From: Clarkia xantiana subsp. parviflora | Taxonomy: Eukaryota > Streptophyta > Magnoliopsida > Myrtales > Onagraceae | DNA: 64,000 nucleotides | Assembly (NCBI GenBank): GCA_036873135.1 | Contig: JAPTYO010000018.1 | Location: 4,774,001-4,838,000, forward strand | Direction of reading: 5' to 3' | Shown: positions 43,201 to 54,797 of the stretch, in pieces | Numbering within the stretch: position 1 is the stretch's first letter | Layout of the letters: each line of letters opens with the position of its first letter | Notes under the pieces: model-generated | What the model saw: the letters and a program-made list of their open reading frames with translations, nothing else | Told to the model about the DNA's origin: nothing | The model's database searches: none | Program-made: the position numbers and the translations under genes

Positions 43201-44654
43201 GATTTACCTGCTAACCACAAGGGCACAAGGATAATGTGAGTCCTGAAAGAAGGTCACCACTGATGGAAAATGTCGGGAGGTGCGAAACCCGACTTGTTGC
43301 AAAAGGATATACCCAACTTCATGGAGTGGGCTTTGAAGAAACATACTCATCAACTGTGCATTACACCACAGTACGGGCCGTTGTGGCCTTGGTCGCAAGT
43401 CTCGACCTCGAGTTGTACCAAATGGATGTTAAGACTGTATTCCTCCACGAAAACCTAGAGGAAGAGATCTACATGGAGCAACCTGAGGGTTTCATTACTC
43501 CTGGTATCGAACGTAAATTTTGTAAGCTCCAAAGGTCCATTTACGGTCTTAAATAGCCGTCTCGGCAATGGTACCGCAGATTCCACGAGGAACTCGTAGG
43601 AAACGGATTCGTGAATCTTCAAGAGGATCCGTGCGTGTATTATAAGACCTCCGGGTCTAAGTATGTCATCTTAACCTTATACGTGGACGACATAATCATT
43701 GCCGCAAATGATGTGAGTATTATGAACAAGTCAAAGTCTTGGTTAGCATCTGTATATGAGATGAAAGACATGGGAAAAGCCACGTACATCTTAGGCATTA
43801 AAATTGCTAGAGATTGGGCTACTCGGAAATTATATATATCTCAAGAAGCTTATATCAACAAATTGTTGAAAAGATTCAGATTACAGGATGCCAAACCCGT
43901 GGATACGCCGGTTGTGTTTGGGCGCGCACTATCAAAACTTGACGACCCCAAGAACCTGGCTGAGCGAGAACAGATGAAGGGTGCATGGTATTTAAGCATG
44001 GTCGGTAGTTTGATGTACGCCATAAAATGCACCCGTCCGGATATCTCTTACGCTGTGGGCCTAGTAGGACGTTTCCAGTTAGATCCTGGCTATCAACATT
44101 TGAAGGCTGTAAAACGAATTATTCGTTATCTGAAAGGTACTGCCGACTACGCACTGTGCTATGAGGGCGGGAAATTAGAATTGACCTGTTACAGTGACGC
44201 CGACCATGGTGGCGATCCGAATGATCGTAAGTCAACCACAGGAGGAGTGCTTCTCCTTGCTAAAGCCTACATTTAATGGACGAGCAAGAAGCAAACATGT
44301 GTCGCGCTGTTCACGATGGAATCAGAATTCGTAGCCCTCTCCAAGAATGCACAGGAAGCGGTCTGGATGAAAAGACTTGTTACTGCGCTGCTTGATGACG
44401 ATGTTGGGAGTAAACCTGTGAAGGTGTTCTCTGAAAGTCAGGCAGCCATTGCGGCAGTAAAGAATCCGAAGTACCATAGTAGGACCAAACACATTGATGT
44501 GAAATATTTTTATGATAAATCTATGGTAGAAGACAATATAATCACTTTGGAATACTTGTCCACTGGTAACATGGTAGCAGACCCATTAACTAAACCACTA
44601 CGCAGGGAGATATTCGAAATGCATGTAAAACTACTTGGATTGCGTAAGGTTTAA
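43201..44654 (+). pseudogene. Copia-3 RT and RNase H (lightly broken)
   Basis: Long open stretches. 43236-43556: LVAKGYTQLHGVGFEETYSS ... MDVKTVFLHENLEEEIYMEQ ... LQRSIYGLK, then TAG at 43554-43556. 43611-44276: LYVDDIIIAANDVS, YILGIKIARD, KRFRLQDAKPVDTPVVFG, CTRPDISYAVGLVGRF, and RNase H YSDADHGGDPNDRKSTTGG, ending in TAA where relatives have Ser-Trp. 44316-44654: MESEFVALSKNAQEAVWMKR ... IDVKYFYDKSMVED ... LLGLRKV. The catalytic YVDD and RNase H Asp residues remain. Confidence 0.9.
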
Positions 44655-45787
44655 AAGTCGCATGTATCTGTGATAATATTATTGATATTTGAGAGTTACA
44701 TTTTTGAAACGAAAGAATTGCAATTGAGTTTATGATCTATCGACGTCATAATGTTAGAATACATCAGATTTATGGTATATAAACTAAGTCGTAGGAGGAT
44801 GCAATCCTCTTCCAAAACTATGTCGAATGTGGGCCTTACCTCATCACACAAGTACAGTCGTCTTGCGGTGGAGGGAGGCCTCTACCAAGCAATATTGGCT
44901 AAGATTAAGGGGGATAAACCTGATTACGCAGGACGATTATCTAGTCTCTGAGTAACTCGACATGATCTTCGTTTTGAAAATCGCTGTGATGAACTTCGCT
45001 CGTCATTAATCCACATTCAGGGCAAGATGAGAATCTGCGATAGCATGATTGACATATCACATTCCTGTCAAATTAAATGTTCAGGTATGCTATCGACGCG
45101 TGCTTCATACTGCACGTGCCATCTTCCACCACGGGGTCACAGCTCGGTTGTGCTAGATAAGAATCCTCGTGATTCTAGCGGGCGCAAACTTCTTCACCTC
45201 GAGCGTGTGATTGATCCCGGGAGCCTTATGAGAAGGCATCCAATGTATCTTCACGGACTTAGAAGTCATATCTAAGGTCAGGCTCAATGTTTGCTTTTCG
45301 GCGTACGAGCGTAGTGCTGAACAAAAAGGCCCACTGACCACGTCTTTGGAAACCGGTTGGGTTTGACTAAGGATATGAGCGATGGGGATGGTCAAGTTCA
45401 CTTGTAATTCACCAATTCTTGTATTCACTAGGTGGCCACAAACTGGATATTAGTTGAAGGATGTGAATACTTGTACGGATGCTTTGGAGAAGTGTTCCTA
45501 TGATGAAACTAGGCAAAAGGAGAATTATCAGTTGACCTAGGATACAACGTGACACTATATAAATTTTGTTTATAACAGGTTGATTGGAGAAAAGGGGATC
45601 AACGTTCCGCGGGCGCTACAACACTCCTAACAGATGAGTAGCACGATGACCGTCGTGTCCGACGGTCGCACTGCAAACCTCGTATAAACTATTCAGAAAC
45701 AAGGGCGACATCGATGTAGTGAAATGTTGATGCAGATTTGGACAAAAATACATTAACAGGCACCCTCCCATTCCGGCGAGTGGGAGC
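44655..45787 (+). other. Copia-3 3' region with antisense frame
   Basis: Counterpart of 27420-28558. Antisense frame at 45153-45428 (91 residues, LTIPIAHILSQTQPVSKDVV ... HTLEVKKFAPARITRILI). Ends in ttccggcgagtgggagc (polypurine tract). Confidence 0.75.
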
Positions 45788-46387
45788 CGTAAGCATATGG
45801 TGATGGGTGCCCTAAAATAGAAGCCCATTAAATGTATATGTTACCTAAGTTAATTGGGTACATGTCAAATTAGGACATTGGGCCAGACCCAAATCCTAAT
45901 AGACATGAGAGGCCCAAAATTGGGCCTCACTTATACATAGGCCGGCCGAAGTATTAGTGAGGGGTAAGGTGGAATTTTGTCCACTTTACTCCTCCTATAT
46001 ATATGGGGTGTTAAGGGTTTTATTAGGTTAATCCTTAATCCTTCCTTGGAGTGTTTTAGAGAGAAAAACCTTCGTTCCCATAACACCTATATCGGTCGAA
46101 CCACACATACACCAAGGGTGTGCCAATTTGCCTTCGAGCAAACACTCCGGAGATCCGTCCCTTGTCAAGAATCGATCTGAGGTTTTTCTGCGGAGAATAT
46201 AGCGCGTAGGGCTTCCTTCAAAAGAACCTCTACGGGTGCCGACCGGAAGATCGTGAACTCCCTTTGCAAGGATCTTGGGACTACGGACTACTTGTGAGGT
46301 ATGTGCGAATCTTCCGCTGCGTAATATTGATTATTAGCATGTAGCATGTTTATAGTATCCTTAGTGATTACTCCCCGTAATCTAACA
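45788..46387 (+). repeat. Copia-3 3' LTR
   Basis: 600 bp, starting CGTAAGCATATGG (first T mutated) and ending TAATCTAACA. Dyad at 45964-45989; TATATATA follows. Confidence 0.9.
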
Positions 46388-46965
46388 GTTAGTTGATTTG
46401 CCTGCTAAACACAGAGCTGTAGGGGCAAAGTGGGCTCTGAAATTGAAATTCACTGCTGATGGAAACGTTGAGTGCTACAAAGCTTGATTTGTTGCGAAAG
46501 GATATACCCAACTACACGGAGTTGACTTTGATGAAACACACTCATAGATTGTGCGTTACACCACAGTCCGGGCCATCCTGGCCTTGGTTGCTAGCCTTGA
46601 TCAGGAGCTGCACCAAATGGATGTTAAGACTACATTCCTTAATGGGAACTTGGAGGAAGAGATCTACATGGAGTAACCGTAGGGTTTCGTAACCCCTGGG
46701 AACGAACGTAAAGTTTGTAAACTCCAAAGATCGATCTATGGTCTTAAACAATCGTCTCGGCAATTGTACCGGAAATTCCACGAGGAAATCTTTGGCAATA
46801 GATTTGAGAATCTTCACGAGGATCCCTGCATGTACATGAAGACCTCTAAGTAGAAGTATGTTATCTTGAAATTGTACGTCGATGACATACTCATTTCCGT
46901 GAACGACGTGAGTTATTTGAATGAATCAAAGTACTGGCTAGAATCTTTATTCGAGATGAAGGACA
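46388..46965 (+). pseudogene. Copia-1 RT, N-terminal half (interrupted by an unidentified insert)
   Basis: Reads LVDLPAKHRAVGAKWALKLK, VAKGYTQ, MDVKTTFLNGNLEEEIYME, then a stop, CKLQRSIYGLKQSSRQLYR, NLHEDPCMYMKT, LYVDDILISVNDVSYLNESK, FEMKD. The frame changes at least once near 46490. Stops at gaaggaca, where the insert begins; the next motif (TYILGI) appears at 48862. Confidence 0.88.
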
Positions 46966-48858
46966 GGGCTGTGGTTTTTCAGATTCGGTTTCAGTTTTTC
47001 GAGAGGATTTTGCATCGATTTGAGCTTGGATCTTGAGGATTTTTGCATCGATTATTCGGATTACTTGAAGATTAAGCTGTTGCTGCTTCATTTCGTTGAT
47101 TGGCTTCTCATTATTCCTGTTTCGGATTGGAGATTTCAGCAATTCTGTTTCAGCAATTCAGTTTTTAAGCTGCAGCTATGTGTGGAGCAGTTTCTGCGTG
47201 TGTATTTGCTGCTGTAATCTGCTGTTTCTTTCAGCAGTTCAGTTTAAAGAAGCTTCGATCCTGTAATATGGATTCGTTTCTGGCCTTCTGAGATCATCAT
47301 CACTGCTGGAATACTTTGGATCTTCATTCCACGTTGTTCTTGGACTGTTGCTGCTGTTCTTGCTGCACATTTGCTTTCCGTGAGGTTTAATTCTCCTTGA
47401 TTTGGAGATTCATGATTCGTTTCTGCACTTCACATGCTTCCTGGACATCTTTGCGAAACTTCTGTGGCATTGATTCGATTAATCGAATCGTTTGAAGGTA
47501 TTTTCTGATTCAAATTCAGATTTCGTTCCTATTTTGCTGCTGGATGTTCAATCTTCGAATTCGAGCTTGTTTCTTGATCATTTGTTGTGATTCGAATTGC
47601 ATTGGATTCGCTTTTGATGCTGCGTTTATATCTGAGCTGAAATTTGTTGATTGCTGCTACGGATTGGATCGATTTGATCAGTTTTTGGAGCTGCATATCT
47701 GTGTTCTTCATGCTGCAGCATAGTTGCTGAATTTTCTGGAAATTCGATTTGGATAATCGATTGTTTGCAGCAATTTGGACTGGATTTGATGTGCCTTATG
47801 GTTGCTAATGGATTCAAGTTGTTTTGGAATCGTTTTAACGACGATTAGATCTGGTTTGCCTGGGTTTTTTCATGATGAACACCTGGGATTTCGTTGAAGA
47901 TTTGAAGATCTTCAACTGCTGGAAAATAGTGCGTCTGCGTGGCTTCAAACCCGCGACATCTGTGGCTGTAGCACCGTGCACCCTCCGTGCACCGGGATTT
48001 AAACTTGGAGTTGGCTCGTCTTGTGCACCCCGGTGCTCCCTCATGTGCTCTGCACGTGTTTTAGCCATTTTGGTCGAATTTTTGGCTGATTTGGGGCTTA
48101 TTTTGAAGTTTTGAAGACTTTGGAGCTTCTTTGCAAGCTTTTGGGTATTTGGGGTTGTTTTAGGAAGTTTTCCATTTTGGGATGCTCTTTTGAGGACTTT
48201 GGGGCTGTTTTGGAGAAGTTTCAGAGTTGGGGCATTTTTGCTGATTTTGTGAAGTTTGGGGCTATTTTGAGGATAGTTCTAAATATTGGGGCTTCTTAGG
48301 AGCTTTTGAAGACTTTGGGGCTGTTTTGAGGATAGTTTTCAAGTTTGGGGCCGTATCCCGAAATTGGATTTTCGAGGGGCCGTATCCCGAAATTGGATTT
48401 TCGAGGGGCCGTATCCCAAAATTGGATTTTTGAGGGGCCGTTTTGTGAAGATCGGGTTATGTACCTTGGAATTTGTGAAGACCGGGTTATGTACCTTGGC
48501 ATTTGTGAAGACCGGGTTTGTTGGACCTTGGCAATTTGAAGACCGGGTTCTGATTGGACCTTGGCATTTTCATTCATCGTCAAAGTTTTCTCTCAAATTT
48601 TCCCTTTATTTCTTTTATTAAAAGGAAGAATAAGGAAAAGATGGGGGAATATAGATGTACATATTTGTACATACATATATATGTACTCATACTTGTATAG
48701 ATACATGGTACCTTAGGTTGACTTGTATAGTTGACTTAGTTAGGATTGGTCTCCTATATATAGTAGTCTCCTAACATGTAATACTTGGTTGAATCAATTA
48801 TATCATTCATATTCTATATCTCCTTATGGTTCAACCCTCATCTCCACATTATAGAACT
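46966..48858. other. Unidentified 1.9-kb insertion in copia-1 RT
   Basis: Interrupts RT between FEMKD and TYILGI, with about 13 bases of RT lost at the junction and no clear target duplication. T- and G-rich. Internal repeats: drifting units of TTTGGGGCTGTTTTGAGGAT (about 48110-48345), three 29-bp units with GGGGCCGTATCCCGAAATTG (48347-48433), and about four 30-bp units with GTGAAGACCGGGTTATGTAC (48445-48570). The last 230 bp (tataTATGTAC tracts, ggattggtctccTATATATAG, ctcctaacatg) look like the promoter half of an LTR. It may be a truncated LTR element. No protein motif found in six frames. Confidence 0.6.
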
Positions 48859-49733
48859 TAATACGTACATCCTAGGCATTAATATTGCTAGGGATCGGGC
48901 TGCTCGTAAACTATGTCTTTCTCAAGAAGCCTATATTAAAAAATTGTTGAGAAGGTTCAGTCTCCAAGATATCAAACCTATGGATACGCCGGTAGTGTTT
49001 GGGTGCGCAGTGTCGAAGCGTGAGTGCCCAAAAGACCTGGCGGAGCGTGAACAGATTAAAAGTGCAGAGTACCTCAGTATGCTTGGTAGTTAAATGTACG
49101 CCATGCAATGCACTCGTCCATATATTTGTTACACTGTGGGCTTAGTTGCACGTTTCCAATCAGTCCCTATATATCAACATTTACGGGCCGTGAAACGAAT
49201 CATTCGATATCTGAAACGTACTGCCGACTACGGACTGTGCTATGAGGGTAGGAAACTTGAATTGATTAAGTTCAGTGACGCTGACCATGGTGGCGATCCA
49301 GATGATCGCAAGTCCACCTCAGGAGGAATATTTCTCCTTGTTAAAGCCGCCATTTCATGGATGTGCAAGAAGCGATCCTGTGTCACGCTATATACGATGG
49401 AATCCAAATTGGTAGCCCTCTCTAAGAATGCACATGAGGCTGTCTGGCTAAAGATACTTTTGACTGCTCTACCTGACATTGAGGACAGGAGTAAGCCTGT
49501 GAGGATTTACTCAGACAGTCAAGCAGCGATAGCTTAGTTAAGAATCTGAAGTACCATAATAGGACGAAACACATTGATGTTAAATATAATTATGCGATGA
49601 GTATGGTAGAAGAAGAACTGATCACATTATAATACTTTTCCTCTGAGAGTATGGTGGCAGACCCATTGACAAAACCTTTCCGCATGGAAGTTTTCGAAAA
49701 GAATATAAAAATGCTTGGACTGCGTAGGGTTTA
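48859..49733 (+). pseudogene. Copia-1 RT C-terminus and RNase H (broken)
   Basis: YILGINIARDRAARKLCLSQ, RRFSLQDIKPMDTPVVFG, a TAA at 49091-49093 in MLGS(L)MYAMQ, CTRPYICYTVGLVARFQ, RNase H FSDADHGGDPDDRKSTSGG, MESKLVALSKNAHEAVW, then stops near 49537 and FRMEVFEKNIKMLGLRRV to the end. Clearly older than copia-3 and copia-4 by the density of changes. Confidence 0.88.
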
Positions 49734-50842
49734 GGAAGCTTGTATTGTGTCAATAAAACTTTAAGCTTTGAACTGATATTTTAAATAAAAAAATTGCAAT
49801 TTGAGTTTATAATTTTAGGACGTCATAATGACTGAATTACATCGGATTTACGGTCTATAAACTAGTCGTTGGAGTGTAAAACCTCCCAATAAAATATTTT
49901 GAATGTGGGCATTGCCTCGTCACACATGCACGGTCGTCTTAATGGAGGGGGTGTACCTCTACCATGTCATGACCGGCTAAGAACCACGTTGTTTCGAAAG
50001 ATAAACCTGGTTAAGCAAAACGATCATTTGGTGTCGGGGTTACACGACATGATCATTGTTTTGCGGATCGTTGTGATGAAGTCTGTTCGTCAACAACCAC
50101 ATTTGGGCCATATGAAAATCTGCGATGGCATATGACATTTCCAACTCCCGACAATATGTAAGCTCATGTTATGCTATCGACGCTCAATTCATACTACGCG
50201 TGCCACGATGGGGTTATGCTCAGTTGTGCTAGGTGGAATCTTCCGAGATTCTGATGGGTGCAAACCTCTTCACCTTGAGCACGTGACTGATCCCGGGTGC
50301 TTAATTAAGGAGCACCCGAAATATCCTTACCACTAAGAACTCATATATAAAGTAAGGATCAATGTTCGCCTCCACGCGTACGAACACAGTGCCCGAACAA
50401 AAAGGCCTTGTGACCACGTACTGGAAAACGGTTGAGTTTGACTAAGGATATGAGCAATGGGAATGGTAATGTATATTTGTATTCTACGACTCTTGAGTTC
50501 GCTAGGTGGCAACCAACCAGATATTACTTAAAGGTTGTGAATACTTATACGGATGCCTTTGAGAAGTGTTCTATGTGGAAACTAGGCAATTGGAGAATAA
50601 CAGTTGACCAGGGATACATCGCAGCACATTGAAGCAATAGGTTAATAACAGGTTGGGAATCAACGTTCCGCGGACGCTACAACACTCTTAACTGATGAGT
50701 AGCACGATGTCTGTTGTGTCTGGCGGTCGCACGACAAACCTCGTATGAAAATTTCAGAAGCTGGACCAGATCGAAGAATTAATGTTGATGTGATGGTCGA
50801 CAACATATTAACAGACACCCTCCCATTCCGGCGAGTGGGAGC
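49734..50842 (+). other. Copia-1 3' region
   Basis: Same 1.1-kb non-coding layout as in the other copia copies, including gtcgcacgacaaacctcgtatga and the polypurine tract ccggcgagtgggagc at 50828-50842. The antisense frame of its relatives is not open here. Confidence 0.78.
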
Positions 50843-51404
50843 TGTTGGCATTTGGTGAATGGGTCGCCGTTACAGACACCCGCCGTAATTGGGTAATGTC
50901 ACATTAGGGATATTGGGCTAGGCCTAAAATCCCAATTGACATGAGAAGCTCAAACTTAGGCCTCCCCTAATGCTTGTCGGTCAAAACTTAAGGTGGGCAC
51001 CCTAGGAGGGTTTTCCCCACCTCCTCTTATAAATAGAGGATGTCAGGGATCTATTGAAGGTTAATCGCTCTTCCTCCTTAGTGTTGAGACGAAATAAATC
51101 CTCCTCCCTAGAAATAAGTTTCGGCCGAACACTATAGCATTGAGGTGCCAAGTTGCTTCGAGCAATTACCCTAGATATCCATCCCGCTGATGAATTGAAA
51201 TAGGCTTTGCTGTGGAGACTATTCCTCGTAGGTGATTCTTTGATCAGAGTTCCTACATGAGACGTCCGGTGGACCGCAAACTCCCCGTCACGATCTTGGG
51301 CAACGGAAAGCATTGTAGGTATGTGCCTCATATCCACTGTGTAATTAGATACATAGCATGAACCTTGTTTTTGTTTCCGTAGTTATTATCCCCTAATTCC
51401 AACA
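50843..51404 (+). repeat. Copia-1 3' LTR
   Basis: 562 bp, TGTTGGCATTTGG...TTCCAACA. TATAAATAG at 51028-51036 is preceded by an imperfect dyad with a TTTT loop (AGGAGGG/CCTCCT, 51004-51025). Related to but distinct from the other copia LTRs. Its 5' partner lies before the window. Confidence 0.87.
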
Positions 51405-53105
51405 GGATGTCACCCATATGATAGGTGTTTTTTTCCCAGCAAAGCATATTAGAGGAAAGTCGACTTTCTTCAAATCTTTCATGGTGAATCCTAAATTCAG
51501 GAAAGCTTTATAGAAAAGAATGTTTGTCGAGCTTACACTGTCGATGAGAACCCTTTTAACTTCATACAGAGCCACTGTGGCAGTGATTAACAAGGCGTCT
51601 TCGTGAGGTTGAGTCACCATCTAGAGATCGTCCGTTGTAAAACTAATAATCGCCAGGTCGAAATCTCGAGGTCTCTTTCCCTTCATGGCTGTCGTAGCAA
51701 TTTGGGTGGCATATAATTTGCGAGCTTAATTATTCTCTCCTCCCGACGCAAATCCTACTGTAATGACATTGACAGTTCTTCTTTGGATGGGAGCAGAATT
51801 GTTAGGTGGCGTCGAACGAGAGTGCTTTCGTGGGCTTCTACTTCATTTTCTTGGTGCTTTGAAGGGCTTTTCGACGAACTTCAATGATGTTGCCTCATTG
51901 AATAAGGGTCTCGATATATTTTTTTTAATGCAACAAAATTGTTTATGTCGTGACCCTTGACACGGTGGTAACGACAATAGTTGTTTATTTGTTGAACCAT
52001 TGGATATTTCCTCACTAGAGGTGGGTCATCCAATATGAGCTTCTCCATTTCATAGAATACCACTGAGATACTGTGCGTGAGAGGGGTGTATCGCGCCAAG
52101 TAAGGATTAAGATCCCGTTTTTGTTTTGGGCAATTACTCTGTCGAAAGCTCCCATCTCGCTTTCTTCTTTCTTTTGAGGTCGGGAGTGGGGTTGTTCTTC
52201 CATCTTGGGCGATATAAACCGCTTTCCTGATTCCACAAGTGACATCCCATGCGACCTTTCATGATCAATGTATTACTTGACTTTGGCGGCAAGAGCATCG
52301 ATCTTTCTGTCAGGCTTCATTACCATGTTGTCTTTCAAAGCTTGGCTCTGCGACCTTAGTCCTCTCCAGAAGGTCCTAATGAGCTCGCCATTAGTAGCCT
52401 CTTCATTTAATTGTTGAAATATTCTAAGGTATTTATTATAATAATTTGCCAATGTTTCCTCGGGACCTTGCTCAATTTTATCCAAGATATCCATAATCTT
52501 AAGGCATTGCCTCTGACCTATATGCCCTTCTAAGAACTTGGTATTTAGATCTTCCCATGAATCTATTGAGTTGTCGGGGAGGCCAAAACACAATGTAGAG
52601 TCTTCTTCCTTGAGAGTGGTTGGGAAAGCGCCGCATAATGATCCGGCGTCGCCCCTCTTCCTATCAGAGAGAAGTTGTGGGCGTTAATTTGTCGAATAGG
52701 GTCTCCAGTGCAGTCATCAATATTTCTTGAAAAGACTTGAGGCGGGACTCCAGTGTCGAGAAGTTTTTTGGAAAATGGATGGGAAGTGTGGTCCCTGATA
52801 GTCAACATGTCAACCACTCCTCTTCTCTTCTTCTCCAATACCCCTTCTACTTCACGACTGGGGTGTCGGGTATTGCACCCTTCTAAGCCTATTTTTGATT
52901 TGGAAGTCTTGTTCACGTTGTCTTCATGTTTGAAGCTACATCTTCCTTGTTAGAGGCTTCAAGCACTGGTTCTTTAGCATTTGGCATAGCCCCTGTTTGG
53001 GCTTGAAATTCTATGAACGCCTTAATTTCTTCTAGTGGGACAGCCACGGGAGCTATCCTTGTTTCTATCTGATTTAGAGGTGGCTCATAGTGAGGAGGTT
53101 GTTTT
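51405..53105 (-). pseudogene. Gypsy-D gag and protease remnants (old)
   Basis: Minus-strand Tat-type coding remains. Protease 51620-51405: HEDALLITATVALYEVKRVL, then IDSVSSTNIL (the usual DSGSS altered to DSVSS). Knuckle region near 51990: CRYHRVKGHDINNF, the last Cys replaced by Phe. Capsid 52593-52273: SWEDLNTKFLEGHIGQRQ ... ILDKIEQGPEETLANYYNKY ... GELIRTFWRGL. 52916-52563: N-terminal gag, THPFSKKLLDTGVPPQVF-like text. Many stops. The protease breaks off exactly at the copia-1 3' LTR, so copia-1 is probably inserted in gypsy-D pol. The capsid is matched in gypsy-A only at family level. Confidence 0.85.
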
Positions 53106-53668
53106 TGTTGGATTCCGGGGACGTAATACTACGGAATGCTAAACGTGTACTAGCAAGAAATCTAATCTACGCAACGTAATTAATACAACTACCTTTTAGC
53201 TTTCCTGCCCGAGAACGATGTGGAGGGAGCTCTGATCCTCTGGTCGGAACCACGTGCAAGTTCTCCGTCAGAAGAAGTCCCACGCGACGAAGCTCCACAA
53301 CAAGACCTCTGATCGATTCTTCAACGGAGATGGAACCTCGGACTTGATGTTGGTGGTGCCGAAAATTTTACTAGGGTGACAAGTTTTCTAAATGGAGATC
53401 CTTGTTTTTAATTGTGTGTTTAAACCCTTAGGAGTCACCCCTATATATAGTATTGGGTGGAGTTGCCAAAAGGCAACTCCACCCTATGTGATACTAGGGT
53501 TTCGGCCGAACCATGTAAAAAGGGGGGGGAGGCCCATTTTGGGCCTCCCTTGTCAATTACTAATTGGATTTGGCCCAATTAGCCCAGATTAAAAATTACC
53601 TAATTAACTTAGGTAATTCCCTTAATTAACGGGCTCCTATTACGGCGCCACGTCACCATATGCTAACA
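53106..53668 (-). repeat. Copia-4 3' LTR
   Basis: 563 bp; the plus-strand text starts TGTTGGATTCC and ends CATATGCTAACA, next to the reversed polypurine tract gctcccactcgccgg. TATATATA at 53442-53449. Dyad GGGTGGAGTTGCC/GGCAACTCCACCC around AAAA at 53455-53484. Confidence 0.92.
53455..53484 (-). promoter_or_regulatory. Copia-4 LTR dyad next to the TATA box
   Basis: Perfect 13-bp arms with a four-base loop, five bases from TATATATA. Same geometry as the copia-2/3 dyad, different arm sequence. The 5' LTR copy (61538-61567) has one mismatch. Confidence 0.72.
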
Positions 53669-54797
53669 GCTCCCACTCGCCGGAATGGGAGGGTGCTCGT
53701 TAATCTATACGATTACGCAATGGTATCAACATCTCAGTCTTCGTCTCCGTCTTTGAATAGTTCATACGAGGCTTGCCGTGCGACCGGCGGATACGACGGG
53801 CATCGTGCTACTCATCTGTTAGGAGTATTGTAGCGCCCGCAGAACGTTGATTCCCTTTCATGAACCAAACCTGTTTGAAATAAAACTATGTACCGCACTG
53901 TATCCTTGGTCAACTGTTAATTCTTCAATTGCCCAGTTTTCCACAAATGAATACTTCTCCAGGGCATCCGTACAAGTGTTCACAACCTTCAACTAATATC
54001 TGGTTGGCAGCCACCTAGTGAACACGAGAGTCGGTGAATTAAAGGTGAACTTGACCATCCCCATCACTTATACCCTTAGTCTGACTCAACTGATTTCCAA
54101 GACGTGGTCCCTTGGCTGTTTTCTTTGGCACTACGCTCGTACGCCGGGAAGCGAGCATTGAGCCAGACCTTAGGTATAAGTTCTGAGTCCGTGAGGATAC
54201 TTTGGATGCCTCTTCATAAGGCGTTCGGGATCAATCACACACTCAAGGTGAAGAGGTATGCGCCCTTTGAATCACAAGGATTCTAGCTAGCATAGCCGAG
54301 CGTGACCCCGTGGTCGAACGTGGCACGCGCAGTATGAAGCACGCGTCGATAGCACACCTGGTAAAGCCAGGGTTGGGATATGTCAATAATGCTATCGCAA
54401 AATCTCTCATCTGGCCTTGAATGTGATTTACAGTGATGGACAAAGTCCAACTCGGCGATTTACAAAACGAAGATTAAGTCATGCTGTTAAGCGTGACAAT
54501 GTTATCGTTTTGCTTAATCAAGTTTACTCCCCTGATTCTTAGCCAATCTTGTTATGGTAGAGGTCCCTTTCTCCTTACAAGATGACCGTGCCTGTGTGAC
54601 GATGCAAGATTCACATTAGACATAATTTTGGTGGAAGAATTTTACTTCTTCCTACGGCTTAGTTTATAGACCGTAAAATCTGATGTTGTTAATCATTATG
54701 ACGTCTATAAATCATAAAATCAAATTTCAATTCCTTTATTAAAATTGAAACATAATTTCAAATGTCAAAATGTTATCACTTTTACAAGCCACACTGT
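53669..54797 (-). other. Copia-4 3' region with antisense frame
   Basis: Reverse counterpart of the 3' region in copia-1/2/3. The antisense frame here lies on the plus strand (54104-54286, ALRSYAGKRALSQTLGISSE ... INHTLKVKRYAP), matching the antisense frames in copia-2 and copia-3 after one base loss upstream. Confidence 0.75.

Larger units (their letters stand above)
29560..46387 (+). mobile_element. Copia-3: Ty1/copia retrotransposon carrying gypsy-C and a Mutator-like element
   Basis: LTRs at 29560-30102 and 45788-46387, with GTTAG duplicated at 29555-29559 and 46388-46392. Same general family as copia-2, but the LTRs form a distinct subgroup (TATATATA box; gttaattgggtacatgtca). Interrupted by gypsy-C in the leader and by the Mutator-like element between gag and the decayed middle. 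Like copia-2 it lacks a recognisable protease and integrase core. Confidence 0.92.

Noticed and set aside
50690..50760. Hammerhead-like CTGATGAG near the copia-1 3' end
   Set aside because: The sister copies read CAGATGAG at the same place, and the matching GAAA and cleavage-site parts of a hammerhead are not in the right positions.
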